DNA of 64,000 bases from Siderastrea siderea (GCA_964030785.1 OZ034967.1:64490742-64554741); one strand, 5' to 3'. Numbered from the stretch's first letter, positions 33,856-45,837 are shown. The notes: generated by a model not told the origin, from the sequence alone. Made by a program: numbers and translations.

Positions 33856-34396
33856 GAGCTTTAGATAAGTCGATAAATAAGTCCCTTACTGGAATTTAGA
33901 GAAAAAGAGCAGATATAATGGCAGTGGGTTGGAAAATGAGACTGCACTTAAAATAGATGTGAAATTTAATTTACCTGTAACTGCAATCTTTTGAAAGAAA
34001 AAATAAATTTCTGTCGCTGCTAATTTTAGCCTAAGAAAAAGTAGCCTGCTGAAGGCAATTCAAGATAAAAGGGTAACACAGGTTCTATTTTTTTTCAATT
34101 TTATTTGTTGTTTCCGTGTGAGGCACGCAGTTAAAATGGGGTTCTATCTGTCATCAGTCCTACGTCACTACGGAGTACCATGAGAAGCACGCGCGCTTGC
34201 TTATTGAGCCATTGTACGCTCGCTTTCTTAGCCGAACGAACTACCACAGAGGTATCTTTTTTGAGCACTTGGTTACTTGAGTATTTCTTTCCAGAAATTT
34301 GTCAATTGCAATATACTTTTAATATCTCGTATTGAACCTTTTGGTAAATGTGTTTGTATTTAGCGTTACGCTTTTTTGAAGTGATTTTTGTTTAGG

Positions 34397-34846
34397 ATGT
34401 CTTCCAACGAAACATGTAACGAAGCTTCTCAGACATCTCACCAATCTGGTGAATTAGAACGCCCCCCTGGTACAATCGAAAACCAACCTGGCACTTCGAG
34501 TCAACCTGACAATTCCGCTCAGCTACCGGCTGCATACCCTAGCCAACCTGGCCCGGACTGGTGTAGAAGCGTCACGGAGCTAAACGCCAACATGAGTGCC
34601 ATGAGTGCTCTTTTGAAGCAGTTCGTGGAGAGTGGCGCTTATGATAGCCAGCCTAGCTTTGCCCGCTCTGCGAATAAAAGGCATCATAGAGACCAACTCT
34701 CAGAACCCAGTGATTCCGAAGAAGAAGGTCACTCCACGCGAGAGAAAAGGCCTAGGCAAGACGACGAGATAAGCCTCGCAGCGTCCTCGCCGAATCAAAG
34801 GACGCCGAAGCCAACGACGGCAAGCAAAATGGTGCCCAAGAAATGA
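34397..34846 (+). CDS. DIRS-like gag-type ORF
   Basis: A 149-residue ORF starting at the ATG at 34397. It is rich in Ser, Pro, Gln and Glu (SSQPDNSAQLPAAYPSQPG), has a short helical core (SVTELNANMSAMSALLKQFV), then an acidic-basic stretch (SDSEEEGHSTREKRPRQDDE) and a Thr/Pro/Lys end. Position and composition fit the gag-like first ORF of DIRS elements. Its stop overlaps the next ATG (ATGA at 34843-34846), where the RT-side frame begins. The function is inferred from position. Confidence 0.6.
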   Translation: MSSNETCNEASQTSHQSGELERPPGTIENQPGTSSQPDNSAQLPAAYPSQPGPDWCRSVTELNANMSAMSALLKQFVESGAYDSQPSFARSANKRHHRDQLSEPSDSEEEGHSTREKRPRQDDEISLAASSPNQRTPKPTTASKMVPKK

Positions 34847-35994
34847 TTCAAACTTTGGATAAGATCAAAAAATCAGTGAGTAATTTTCCAATCTATCTGC
34901 ATAATAAATGTGTTTCTTTTAGCGCCGGTTGCGTCTCTCGTTTCATGGATAATTGGCAGGAAATTACTTCCGACAGGGAAATTGTGACAACTGCCAAGGG
35001 GGCGACGATTGAATTTGACGCGCCACCCCATTATGTGTCGCAACCGCATCTCATTTTCTCCTCTAAAGAAACCGACGCCATTAACGATGAAATAGGCAAA
35101 TTCTTGTCTAAGGGCATAATCGAACCGGCCACTCATGAACACGGCGAAGTATTTTCCAGTATTTTCATTAGACCTAAAAAAGATGGTAGCCATAGACCTC
35201 ATCCTCAATCTCAAAGGTCTTAACCATTATGCCACATATCACCACTTTAAAATGGACACCCTTTATCCCATGCTAAAACTGGTAGAAAAGGACTGTTATA
35301 TGGTCCCCCTTGATCTCAAAGATGCATGTTATTGGGTGGCGGTTAAGCCCTTCGTTTCATGTGGAACAGTTCTCTGTACCAGTTTACATGCTTGCCGAAC
35401 GGGCTTTCCTCCTGCCCACGTAAATTTACCAAACTGTTGAAACCACCTTTGGCTTCTCTGCATAAGAAAGGGAATGTTATCTCGAGCTACATTGATGACC
35501 TTTTTCTTTTAGCCAAAACATACGATCTTTGTGTCACAAACGTAACAGATACTTTCACGCAGTTAGACTCTTACAATTCAATAAGCTTACAATTCCCCCA
35601 GAAAAATCGGTTTTTATCCCCTCCCAAAGGCTAGTTTTGTTCGGATTCATTATTGATTCTGCTGCTGTCTGTCACGCTCACCCCTGAAAAGGCCCAAAGC
35701 GTGCGAGAAGCATGCTTATCACTGAAGGAGGGAACGCCGACAATCAGGGATGTTGCACGGGTGATAGGGAAAATTATTTCCTCTTTTCCGGGAGTTATGT
35801 ATGGCCCACTCTACTACCGCTCACTAGAACATGATAAAACTAGCGCTCTGAAGCAGTGTAAGGGAGCTTTTGATTGTCGCATGCAACTGTCAGACGGCTC
35901 ATCACAGGAGCCCAAATGGTGGATTAACAACATTGAGCGGTCATCTAATGTTGTTTCCCATGGTCACCCTTCAACAACTCTCACCACCGCATCT
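34843..35994 (+). pseudogene. DIRS-like reverse transcriptase, frameshifted
   Basis: RT sequence is spread over at least four frames. The first has SKGIIEPATHEHGEVFSSIF and IRPKKDG. A shift near 35190 leads to LILNLKGLNHYATYHHFKMD, then VPLDLKDACYWVAV. A third frame has YQFTCLPNGLSSCPRKFTKL and the catalytic box SYIDDLFLL near 35490-35516. After stops at about 35633 a fourth frame holds the thumb-like part (PTIRDVARVIGKIISSFPGV, EPKWWINNIE). It is interrupted at 35995 by the 789-bp element. The YIDD box and the DLKDA motif make the RT assignment firm. Confidence 0.8.
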
Positions 35995-36783
35995 CCAGAA
36001 ATCGCGGACATTAGAGCCCGCGCCTTTTCGGGCGTCCTACATAGACAGCTCTTTTAAATGATGCATACCGCTGATCGAAGCGGTATAGTTTGGGCTCATA
36101 TTTCATGATGGTGCACGATGCAATAAGTCCCATATAAAAACCATATAAAAACCACTGACCAAACTAAGTCGCTTAACATTCGAATGTACTGAAATTTAGC
36201 TTTCGAAGGATGGCTTTTGTAGGGTATTTGAAGCCGGTTCGGCCGAAATATCGCAGTTCCAAGAAAGTGGATTTTTGGACTTTAGCGAGGACTTTCAAAT
36301 GTATGGCCGAATGCAATTTTTTCGTGGTTTTCAAGTGCAAAAAGTAAACATCAAAATCAATCTGTTGGAGCTGAAAATCGTAAGGTTAGTTTGTTCCATG
36401 TATAGTTTTAGTGAATCCACTTGCACATTTTTTCGATCCCATTATGTTTACCCGTAATCGCTGTTTATAAACTATGAGTTTTCGGTTTTTCGATGAAATC
36501 CCCCTCCACGCCTTAAATTTTTTGGCCGCTAAACTGCTCACAGAAAACCGTAAAAAGTAAACATAAAATTCGAAGTATCCACCTTATTTTTTGTACTATA
36601 TCTTTCTTGATAGACCAGTTTACCATGAACCGGTTGCACATTTATACTTAAACAAATTGATCGAGAGATATTTCTCGAAATTTTTTAATCTCCATACATT
36701 TCTTTGTTGTTGTTGCGTTCCCTTCGATGGTCAATTTACCGCAGGATTTGTTGACCGTGGGCTCAAATGTCTGCGATTTCTGG
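35995..36783 (+). mobile_element. 789-bp inverted-repeat element, copy 2
   Basis: It sits between the reverse transcriptase and RNase H of the DIRS-like element. Its termini CCAGAAATCGCGGACATT and GTCTGCGATTTCTGG are imperfect inverted repeats. It matches 18854-19642 (opposite strand) in length and almost every base. The two copies share the extra outer bases CATCT and ATATG, so the true borders may be a few bases further out. It encodes no transposase. Confidence 0.75.
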
Positions 36784-37300
36784 ATATGATGCATCCCACA
36801 CAGGTTGGGGAGCGGTGTATGAGGAAACCAGCACAGGGGGTTCTTGGTCTGACCATGAAAAATCATTCCTCATTAATTACCTAGAACTCTTAGCCGTCTT
36901 TATGGGCTTGCAAACCTTTTGCAAGTCACAGCGAAACACACACATCAGATTGCTAATTGACAATACCACTGCAATAGCAGTCCTAAATCACATGGGGACG
37001 AGCCATTCAGACCCTTGTAATCGGCTTGGCAAAGAAATCTGGGAATGGTGTATTGACCTACACATTTGGATAAGTGAAAGCTCACATTCCCGGGGTTCAT
37101 AGCACAACGGCCGATTTAGTATCAAGGAAACGAAATTCGAGCGCAGAATGGAGATTGACAGCAATGTCCTGCAGGAGGCTGTTTGACAGATAGATTTCCG
37201 CCCAGATATAGATCTGTTTGCCTCCATGCTTAATGCTCAATACGTTATGTATCTTTTCGGCCTGACCCCGGGGTATTTGCCATTGATGCTCTAACACTGA
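36784..37300 (+). pseudogene. DIRS-like RNase H segment
   Basis: It resumes directly after the inserted element with DASHTGWGAVYEE, then FLINYLELLAVFMGLQTF and HIRLLIDNTTAIAVLNHMGT, giving the D, E and D residues of the RNase H active site in the usual spacing. The frame is lost near 37090 (PHSRGS then a stop), and the following region (ADLVSRK-type then DLFAS-type phrases at about 37110-37220) continues in other frames. Confidence 0.75.
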
Positions 37301-37391
37301 ACCTGTCCCATTTCCAATTTTATGCTTTTCCTCCTCTCAGTGTGATCTCTTCGTTTCTACAAAAAATTCAGGAGGACAAAGCAACAGGGAT

Positions 37392-38500
37392 TTGCGTAAT
37401 CCCGGACTGGCCGACACAGGCGTGGTACCCGAAAGTATTGCAGCTGTGTGTAACACCACCGATAAAACTGGGACCGAGAAGGAATTTTTTGAAGCTCCCA
37501 GGGCAGCCAACAGCGCTGCACCCGCTCCACAAGTCCCTAACCTTGCTAGTCTGCCACTTATCCGGGAGCAACTAAATAACATAGGTCTCTCATCGGACGC
37601 GGCCAACATTCTCCTAGCGTCCTGGCGGAAAACCACTGGGAAACAAGATAATACCTATCTCTCAAGATGGCTATTATATTGTCAAAAGCAACGCTTGAAC
37701 ATGAACCAGGCCACTGTTAACGATGGCCTGGAACTTCTCACTTATCACTACGGACAGGGCTTAGGATATAGTGCCATCAACACTGCCCGCTCCGCACTCT
37801 CTGCGCTTATCACGCTGGGAGATAAGACGACAGTTTTATGAAGGGGATATTCGAACTTAAACCCTCACTTCCCCGGTATACGGAAATTTGGGATGTTGGA
37901 ACTGTCCTTAAAATTTTTCCAAGACGTACCTCCCATCAACGACCTGACATTAAAACAACTTACTAAGAAATAAACAATGTTACTTGCACTTGTTACTTCA
38001 CAACGAACCCATAGACACTCGCCAAACTCGACACGGCCTTTATGCAGGAATTACCACACAAGATGGTGTTTACGATTAGAGACACACTCAAAACAACTCG
38101 TCCGGGTAAACACCTTGAACCCATTCAAATCTTGGCCTATGGTCAAGACCCCAGGCTTTGCCCGGTGGTACACACAAAGCAGTATCTTGTTAAGACCCAT
38201 GCACTTCGCAAAACCTCCTCATTATTGATCAGCTACACCAAACCACACAAACCTGCCACCAATTCAACCGTTGCTAGCTGGAATCGACGTCAGCACATTT
38301 TCGGCTCATAGCAGCCGAACTGCAGCCTCTTCGTATGGTCTCTTATCAGGACTGCCGCTCCAAGACACATTCAAGGCAGGCGGAAGGTCCAATGTGCAGG
38401 TGTTTGCTTGACACTACAATAAACCCCTTGCCCAGAACTTTGGGAACGCCATCTTAGACCATTTCAATAGAACTGTAAGCAGTGACAATCCGTAGTCACG
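37392..38500 (+). pseudogene. DIRS-like tyrosine recombinase, broken
   Basis: The N-terminal core-binding part is open at 37560-37841 (LLASWRKTTGKQDNTYLSRW, LELLTYHYGQGLGYSAINTA, RSALSALI). After stops and shifts the catalytic part appears: FTIRDTLKTTRPGKHLEPIQ near 38070, an H-S-S-R box (AHSSRTAASSYG) near 38307-38340, and HYNKPLAQNFG near 38410-38445 with the candidate nucleophile Tyr. The codon before HYN is TGA where Trp is usual. The H-x-x-R and Tyr pattern is characteristic of DIRS/Ngaro recombinases. The gene is non-functional as it stands. Confidence 0.75.
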
Positions 38501-38999
38501 CAACTTGTCACGCTAGGCGTTTTTGTAAACCGTAGGATTTACCTGTAAATCCCATGCATTTTTTGACTTAATTATATTTTTCTACAATAGACTGGCTGTC
38601 TCCTTATTACCCGGGTTATTAACGTCTGGTTACTCTGTCTATAAATTGTATTCCTTTGGACCTTTGTGCATTTTGCGACTTGCCAGCGCTTGCATTCTTT
38701 GAAATCTCATGGTACTCCGTAGTGACGTAGGACTGATGACAGAAAGAATTCTACACTTAAACGAGACTTACCTGTAAGTTGAAGTTTGGTTTGGATCATC
38801 AGTCTGGAAAGAAGGACTAACATGTCCTCCCTATTTGTTTTTTTTTCCCTTCCCAACTCCTTCGTTCCTGTGAACACTGGCAAGTCACTCTTTAAATTAT
38901 GGCTCAAGAACCAAGCTCGCGTGCTTCTCATGTTACTCCTAGATAGAATCCAAATCAAACTTCAACTTACAGGTAAGTCTCGTTTAATTGTAGAATTTT

Positions 39000-39409
39000 C
39001 ATCGAGGTAATTTTTCAAGTTCCCGAGAGTCTTGCATCAAACGCGGCGCTCATTTGCGGTGATGGACGTAGCAAACGCAGCTTAAACACTGCTTATATAA
39101 AATTGCATCGAGGAAAAGGGTGTATTACCGTGGTACAAGGTGAGGGGGTTTGATGGAGCCTGGGTTTCTGTTGTGTTTCAATATTTCGAAAAGATTTTCC
39201 CTTTAATCAATTGCCTGTGATGTGTTCTACAAGATGAGGTATATATTATGGGTTGTGGCACTACTGGGGCCTGTGACGTCATCCAGCATGGCGGCCATCT
39301 TGGCTTGGATTTCACACAAAATGAAAAATAGGCGGAAAAAAGGCGGAAATTAAAAATGTTTTATGCTAGACAACTGTGTAAACAAGATGGTTTGAATTTG
39401 ATTGTTCTA
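39000..39409. other. End of unit C after the DIRS insertion
   Basis: Continues the unit interrupted at 34147; it matches 54205-54260 and 55020-55340. It includes a fragment of the TTAA-element family with GACGTCATCCAG and ATGGCGGCCATCTTGG at 39272-39304. No gene. Confidence 0.65.
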
Positions 39410-42400
39410 AGTGACATTGAGTAGGAATATTTTTTTTTATGATCTTGACTAGTTTCGAACCATGTAATTTACGAACTAAGCTCTTCGCAGTTCCTTACTA
39501 TTTTTCGTAGAGACAGTAGGAAGTAAAAATGCAAGAAACTGGGAAATACCCTAAACCAAAAATAAATAAAAAATAAATAAAAATCGATATCTCTCACACC
39601 TTGTGGTTTAATTAAGTCTTATCCCCAAGATGCCCAACTATCCCTAAAACTCTAGTTTACACCGAAATCTTTACACCGAACAATAACGATCTGATTTTTC
39701 ACAAGAGTGATTGAAAAAGGCAGTATACCGAATTGGCTGTTACATCCCCTCTACTAACATGAACTGGACGTTGAAAATAGATTGCTATTTGAACATCTGC
39801 TCCTTCTGATTTTTATCATTGGACATTTTGCAAAATATCTAGTTCCAAAATAAAGAAATAAAGAAATTGTTTTTTTCTATTTATTTAGAGTCCATAACCT
39901 TATTTTTTATTTCTGTAAGCTGAGCAAATAACCTGTGACATTACGCCTTTATGATTTTAATGACGTTCCAGTGAGAAACAATGACTTAAGCATGGAACTG
40001 GATTCATCAACTTCGCTCTGACGCACTGGAACAAGGAAAACAATGAACCTTTTCCTTCCCATACCTTTTGATTCCATTTCCCCCCTTTGTTGGAGTCCTT
40101 TTTGAACCTTTCCTATTGCAAAATAGGACGCAATGTTACAAATTTTATGCCATTTCTCGTTCTTCCTACCACCACGACAATCACCCTTAAAGGCCCTTTT
40201 TCCCTATATCCCCGGCCCTCTTTCCTCCAATTCCCTACCCTCTGTTCCCCACCACAATAACGCGGATCTTTTCTTGGGCAGTTTTGTTTGATTTTAGCTG
40301 TTCAGGAGGGAAAGAAGCTCAATAATCTGTGTGTCCTTTTAATTCTGTCACCAAATATTGCGCATTGTTACAAAATTTCCCGCGATTCCCGCCACCTTGG
40401 CAATTACGCCTTCCACCTCCCATTTCTTTGCCTTCCTCCCCCCCCCCCCACCCCCTTCTTTACTGTTTTCTCGGCCAGAATATTTTGCAGATCTTCACTT
40501 GGGCAGTTGTTATTGATTCTAGGAGGGTAGCAACTTAAATAAAGATTCATCCACAATAAGGTAAAATATGTGAGTTATCAGATAATAGCTCTTGTACGTG
40601 ATGCAAGGACTGTTTTCAAAACAGTAATGTCACCCAACTTATCAAAAATGTTGACAATGGAACAAGATCGAACATTATATTTTCGAACCCTTGTTTATTC
40701 AACCAGAAGTAAATACTTCAAACTCATAACTCCAGCTGCTTCTCAGATCGCAAACATCCTGCATTCTGGTTATCTGCAATCTTCCAACAAAATTGAACTA
40801 CACCAAACAAAATTAAACGCAGTAGAACTTGGTCAAACGATTGAGTTCAATTTTGTCTGACCATTTGCGTCGGGCGTAATATAGCTGATGATTGCGCTGG
40901 CGCGAAAAAATCCTATCACAGAAGGTAAGATTGCTGCAGTTAAATAAATTGTCCATACGGGCAATCACTCCATACACAGTGACACATTAGAGTTTCAGTA
41001 GTGGTAAAAATCACATTCGGGTAAAGCCTAAGTCTCCCCAGATTCCATCTTTGCTTTGACATAACGTTCTTCTTGAAAATCAAATGGACTACCTTCCACT
41101 CAACTTTTACAAAAAAGGCGATACACTGTCAGAAATTTCCAAGGTAACACTACTTTCACGCCAAGTAGGTAGAATTCTCAGCTACCTGTTCATGGGCGTG
41201 GACAATGTTCAACATGAGCTCACACAGCTCCAGGTAAGACAACCAGAATCCTGCTAGACCATTCCCCTTTTTCTTTCAATACATTCAGTATATAAACACT
41301 GAACTGAAATTCTCACGTCCATTCTCAACTTTCGTTGCTAAGCAGCATTCTCTCCTATTTTCATGTTAGGTTTTTAACTTCAGCTGCCCCATCTGACTTT
41401 TCTCTCACACATTGTTTCAAATAACCTGTCTGTGAGAGATATTAGTATCTCTTGTAAAAGAACTCTCATCGTGTTTTCTAATATAATTTTATGAATGCGC
41501 ATAGCTCTGCTATAACATCCTTAGCTCATTGTCCTATGGGCCTTGCCAAAGAGCATTGTCCATAAAGCGTTGATCACGTAAGGCCTTTCGCCACAACAAT
41601 ACTTTGAAGAGCTATTTCGCTGAGAATCATCGAATCTGCTATAAGTGACACCCACTGGAATGCGACATTAACCCTATTTAGACCTAGGAGGGGGGGGGGG
41701 GGGGTGGGGGCGGATCCCTCACAGACTTCGGACGCTTACAACTTTTTTAAATAAGTAAGCTAAAGCCAGCAAACTTGGTGACCTTTCCTACAATTTATCT
41801 GGAAATACCTTGACATAGCACGTCCTTATACATTAAGTTTTTATGTTACCACGGCAACCACATTTTAGTAGGCTTTTTTTTTCAGAATTTTCACCTTTTT
41901 AGCCCTATTCACACTGTGCTTCTATCGGCAGCACTTTCCATAATTGTGTAATAAATAGTAACTATATTTATCATGAATCTAAATTTCAAAGCTGTTCATT
42001 GTGAAACCAAACGGCGGGCATTGGGTTAGCTGAACGAGTACACCCGAAATACCATTTCAAGACGAAAGCTACCGTTCTACCGTTGCCATCATATATTTTT
42101 GTAATCTTTTCACGGAAATAAATTCCGCATTTAGCTATTTTACAGTTCAAACCGTTATTTCAGTCGTTTGTCATATTTTGCGCATGTTTAGCCGCAAAAT
42201 TTAGTTTAAGCAATCTTCACAATATTTATTCAGATTTCAAATTAGATTGGTTTAGTTTTAATGTTTAGTTTTAAGCTATTCATATTTAGCCTTTTGGGAA
42301 CACCATATTTGCATGCAATACATATTTAACCTTTCAAATGTTTCATTTTCCATAACGATAGGGGACAAAAATAATTGCAAAAGCCAACAGTAGTTATTCG

Positions 42401-43499
42401 GAAAACAACTTGATTGCTTGAGCCGTACTTGAATAGGTCTAATCAACGTACAGCTCTAGAAGTGTTACTTAAAGTTAATAACTTGTTTTCATTTAATTTG
42501 TTTTCCTTGGTGAGTTCCGCTCCGAAATTGCGTTCTCTTTTAAATTCTATAGGATTAATTTAGAACTTGTTATCTTGCTGACTCATTATCTTTAACGAAT
42601 ACGTTCCGCTGACTAAGTGTGTTTTTAAATTAAATAGGAAACTGATCTGTTAGTTTTTCAGCCTATGAATATTTTAAGTAGTTTTTGTCAGCTGACAGCC
42701 GGCACGAGCCGCTCATTAACACTTTAAAGAACTCATTAGTTATCTACTCAGTTTAATTTACCTCGGAAGTTTTAAACTTAGCTAAGGCAATTTCCTAGCT
42801 TCCTAGCAAACACTTTCAATAATAAACTTAGTTGTAAAACGTAGACTTTTTAATATTTTCCGTTATCTTCAAAGGACTTTCCGCTAAGTGTAGTTACTTT
42901 TCATATCGGCTACACTTCTTGTGCTGATTACATTTCGATTGCATTTCGACTACATTTTTCGTGCTAATTACGATTACGGACCAAACTCAAGTTGTCGCTG
43001 TTATTTCCAGTCCAGTTCGTGGTTTAGATCTCCGAGTACCAAGAGAGTGACGGCTCTTTCCTGCAGAAAGCGAGTGCCTCTTTTGAGTCTAATTCCCCCA
43101 AAGAGTTTCCAGTAGTCCCGTAGACGCTGTATATATTTACGTTTCAAGTTCCCCGTTCGTTAGATTGGAAAAACCTACCGTCACAATCAGAATAGTCAAA
43201 AGATTATCTTAAATCAAGCAGTTTCGTGTGTTCCCGAAAGGTAAAAATTAGATGTTAATTAGACTGCGTTCTCAGCTGATGATCTACAGCAATAGGTGAA
43301 CTTAGAGCCCCGTTTCAAAGATAATTTTTGAGCAATGGTAGTTTATATCATTCAACAGTAACTAGAATTTAATTGTTTCTATAAATTGAGTTTCTAAGTT
43401 AAATAAATGTCCAAATGTTTAATGACCGAAAGTGCCCGTTTCCGTTCAGAAGCACGTGGTTAAAAACTTATTCTTATACATGTTTTTACGAACTTAGAT
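39410..43499. other. Unit D spacer and 5' region
   Basis: Aligned with 1710-1860, 11610-12150 and 17890-20880. A poly-G run lies at 41686-41712. Relative to unit C it has an extra roughly 300 bp at about 41180-41500 (with an open stretch ending in a donor-like CAG|GTAAGA at 41237) and an extra roughly 1.08 kb at about 42110-43190 of AT-rich sequence with no ORF and no clear terminal repeat. No gene is called. Confidence 0.5.
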
Positions 43500-43691
43500 A
43501 TTGCGATGCAAGGTAAGAAATATTACACAATTATTTCTGCGTACCGTTACATTTGACGCGGATTAGATGACATAAAGATATCGATGCAAACACGTACACA
43601 GCGAACATCCATCCAAGACCAGAGGATTACGCATCGGTCGACTATCAGTACTTTACAATTTTGTACCGCCTGAACTTTGCAAATTTGAAAG
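43500..43691 (+). promoter_or_regulatory. Proposed 5' noncoding exon of GPCR copy D
   Basis: Closely matches 20880-21074, including CGATGCAAACACGT, ACATCCATC and TACCGCCTGAACTTTGC. The donor TTTGAAAG|GTAAGTATT is at 43692; the acceptor before the coding exon ends at 48166, an intron of 4475 bp. Confidence 0.55.
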
Positions 43692-44622
43692 GTAAGTATT
43701 GAAACGACCAGTCGCTTATAAAAGCCAACATTAAAAAGCCAACATTAGGGAGGCTGACGTTTTATTTTTCTGCAGCAGAATGTCATGTGACTGTGTAACT
43801 TTCGAATTTTAAGGCTCAACTTCTGAAGGAAAGAAGAGCATATGTTTTATTAAGTATTACCAAATGTTCAATCCTTTCACTCCCTGATTCAGGTATGGAA
43901 ACATTAAGTTGATTTTAACTTCCAAGTCCCTGGGAGAAGTCCTATGCTGTGACCCTGAAATGAAACCTCGTCAACAGTACCTCCACATGGTGTTATTTAT
44001 ATTTGTGTTTTTGCAAAATAAAAAATGGGATCGTCTTGAATTTTGATTTTTGGCACTCCTTGGAGTGAAGGAGTTAAAGTCCGATCATCTAAAGAAACTT
44101 TAGACCAGTGTCAGTATTAGTCAATGAGATATATACTGCGCCTGCTGGCGCAGAGGGCAGCAACAAGGACTCTCCACTTCACCCAGTCTTTGGTGGTCTT
44201 CTTATCTGAACTCCAGCTTAGGAGTGTCCGAAAATTCGGACACCACCCGTTTAAGATTCTTCCTTTGATGCTGTTTCCGTAGCATCTACTGCCGTTTTCT
44301 TTTTTCTTCTTCTTCTTTTTAACGGGACCGGGTTGCTAGCCCCACACCTAAACCCAAGCCTGGAGGACCAGGGCATTGTTCCACAATTCCGTAAGCCTCA
44401 TTTTGACCGCGTGTAACATTGGATTAATTGGACTAATAGACAATAGCAAGTTAGCCCTGCTTATGAGTAGGTTAAGAAGTTGTTTCAAGTTTGTTTAACA
44501 CTCATACACAGTTGTTTTCGTTGATGAGTAGCAAACTTATTTCGTGGTTAAACAGTTTCATACGTTTCGTGCATCCCCATATTGTTTCCTTGCAATGTTT
44601 CATTATATTTGCTACTTTCCGT
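43692..44622. other. Intron-1 region of copy D, no gene seen
   Basis: Collinear with 21075-22190 of unit C but without the (TA)n tract. Nothing gene-like. Confidence 0.5.
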
Positions 44623-44629
44623 GATATAC

Positions 44630-45087
44630 CACAGGGTCCAGAGGAGTTAAATTTGTACGCAAGAATTATCCTTCGTACATCTTACCATATAAAATACATC
44701 ATCCAAGTCATTTGATCAATAAATTTGCCCAATGCAACCTTTGTCAATCCAATTTGAACGGCTTTCTTCTCTTTCCATACGCTGTATTTCTCGATCTCGA
44801 TCTCGCTTAATACGCCATATCGTCCGCCACATTGAAAATTGCTGTTAACCGCAGACCATTCTTCCGCGGTCGCCTAACACGTTGCCCGAAGGGCAACGGC
44901 TTTTCTTCGGAAAGCGAAGCTTATTTAGTGTAAGTCGACCTCAGTAATCCTAAGAGCCCACAGTAATTTGGCATGCGGTAAAAATATAGGTAATGCGAGT
45001 AACGCAAGTTCGCAGCATATTATGTCGGTTGTCTTTCGCAAGGAAAACTAAACGTTCTGCTCGAACTTCGCTCCTCTGGACCCTGTG
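44630..45087. mobile_element. 458-bp MITE with GATATAC target duplication
   Basis: Perfect 17-bp inverted termini CACAGGGTCCAGAGGAG, flanked by direct repeats GATATAC at 44623-44629 and 45088-45094. Unit C shows the empty site with a single GATATAC at about 22179. The interior has small hairpins (GTTGCCCGAAGGGCAAC near 44881). No coding capacity; the superfamily is uncertain (hAT-like by the duplication size). Confidence 0.8.
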
Positions 45088-45806
45088 GATATACTCGTGT
45101 ATATTGTATATGCAACTTGTTTCTCTCGGGGTAGCACGCACAGATGATTGTGTCACAGGACAAATTGCAAGTTATTTTAGGTTTAATAGAAAGTAAATTG
45201 TTTTTAGTTTTATGGGTTCTAGAAAGTTCCGCTAATTAATGACAGTGCAAGATAAGCTTATGGCTAAGTGTAAGACATACTTGGATCACGTAACAACCTT
45301 TTTGAGTTTAGTCAGTGGCAGGGTTCAATTCTATACCAAATGCTATTTTATTTTACATATTTCGAATTGAAGGAAATTAGTAAAAAGATCACCTTGTGAA
45401 AAAGTTCTCACTTGCATGTAATCGGAAACTGACATATCTTTCTAATTGCCTTTAATGGTCAAGACATCCCGGCTACAACGTTGACATGTTTTTCTTTGAT
45501 CGTGATAATTTTCCTTTTAAAAAGTACATCTACGATTTCTTATCAATTATTTAGAACAAACTTGGGTTTTTAAGTTTAGATAAGCTCTCACGGGTATGAA
45601 TAGGGCGCTGTCCATGTTTTGCAATTAGCCTAAGTTTAAATGTTACTTTTTAGATGTAAGAAAACAGATTTGTGACCCCAGATCATATACCCTGCGAGCA
45701 GTAGCCCTTCTATCTTCCTAGATAAGTCGGGAAGAGGAAGGGACCTCTGCCAGCCGCCGCGACTTTCCCTGTTGAGCATGCGCTAAATTCAAATGTAACC
45801 GAGCCC
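45088..45806. other. Intron-1 region, no gene seen
   Basis: After a short match to 22185-22245 of unit C the sequence is unique here. No ORF of interest. Confidence 0.4.
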
Positions 45807-45837
45807 TATAATAATAGGAATAAGAATATTAATAATA

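Larger units (their letters stand above)
34148..38998 (+). mobile_element. DIRS-like tyrosine-recombinase retroelement, degenerate
   Basis: A large insertion relative to unit D, where TTAAAATGGGG continues directly into TTTTCATCGAGG (54200). A 38-bp inverted terminal repeat lies at 34148-34185 (CTGTCATCAGTCCTACG...) and 38705-38742. Order inside: gag-like ORF, reverse transcriptase, RNase H, tyrosine recombinase. This is the DIRS order, and no target duplication is seen, as expected of recombinase-mediated insertion. Many frameshifts and stops make it inactive. A 789-bp element splits RT from RNase H. About 250 bp beyond the right inverted repeat belong to the same insertion and form a foldback (38746-38796 with 38948-38997). 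Confidence 0.85.

Noticed and set aside
22103..45196. Small ORFs sharing LYMQLVSLGVARTDD in units C and D
   Set aside because: The shared stretch is explained by the unit duplication; starts and ends differ and the frame is interrupted by a MITE in unit D.
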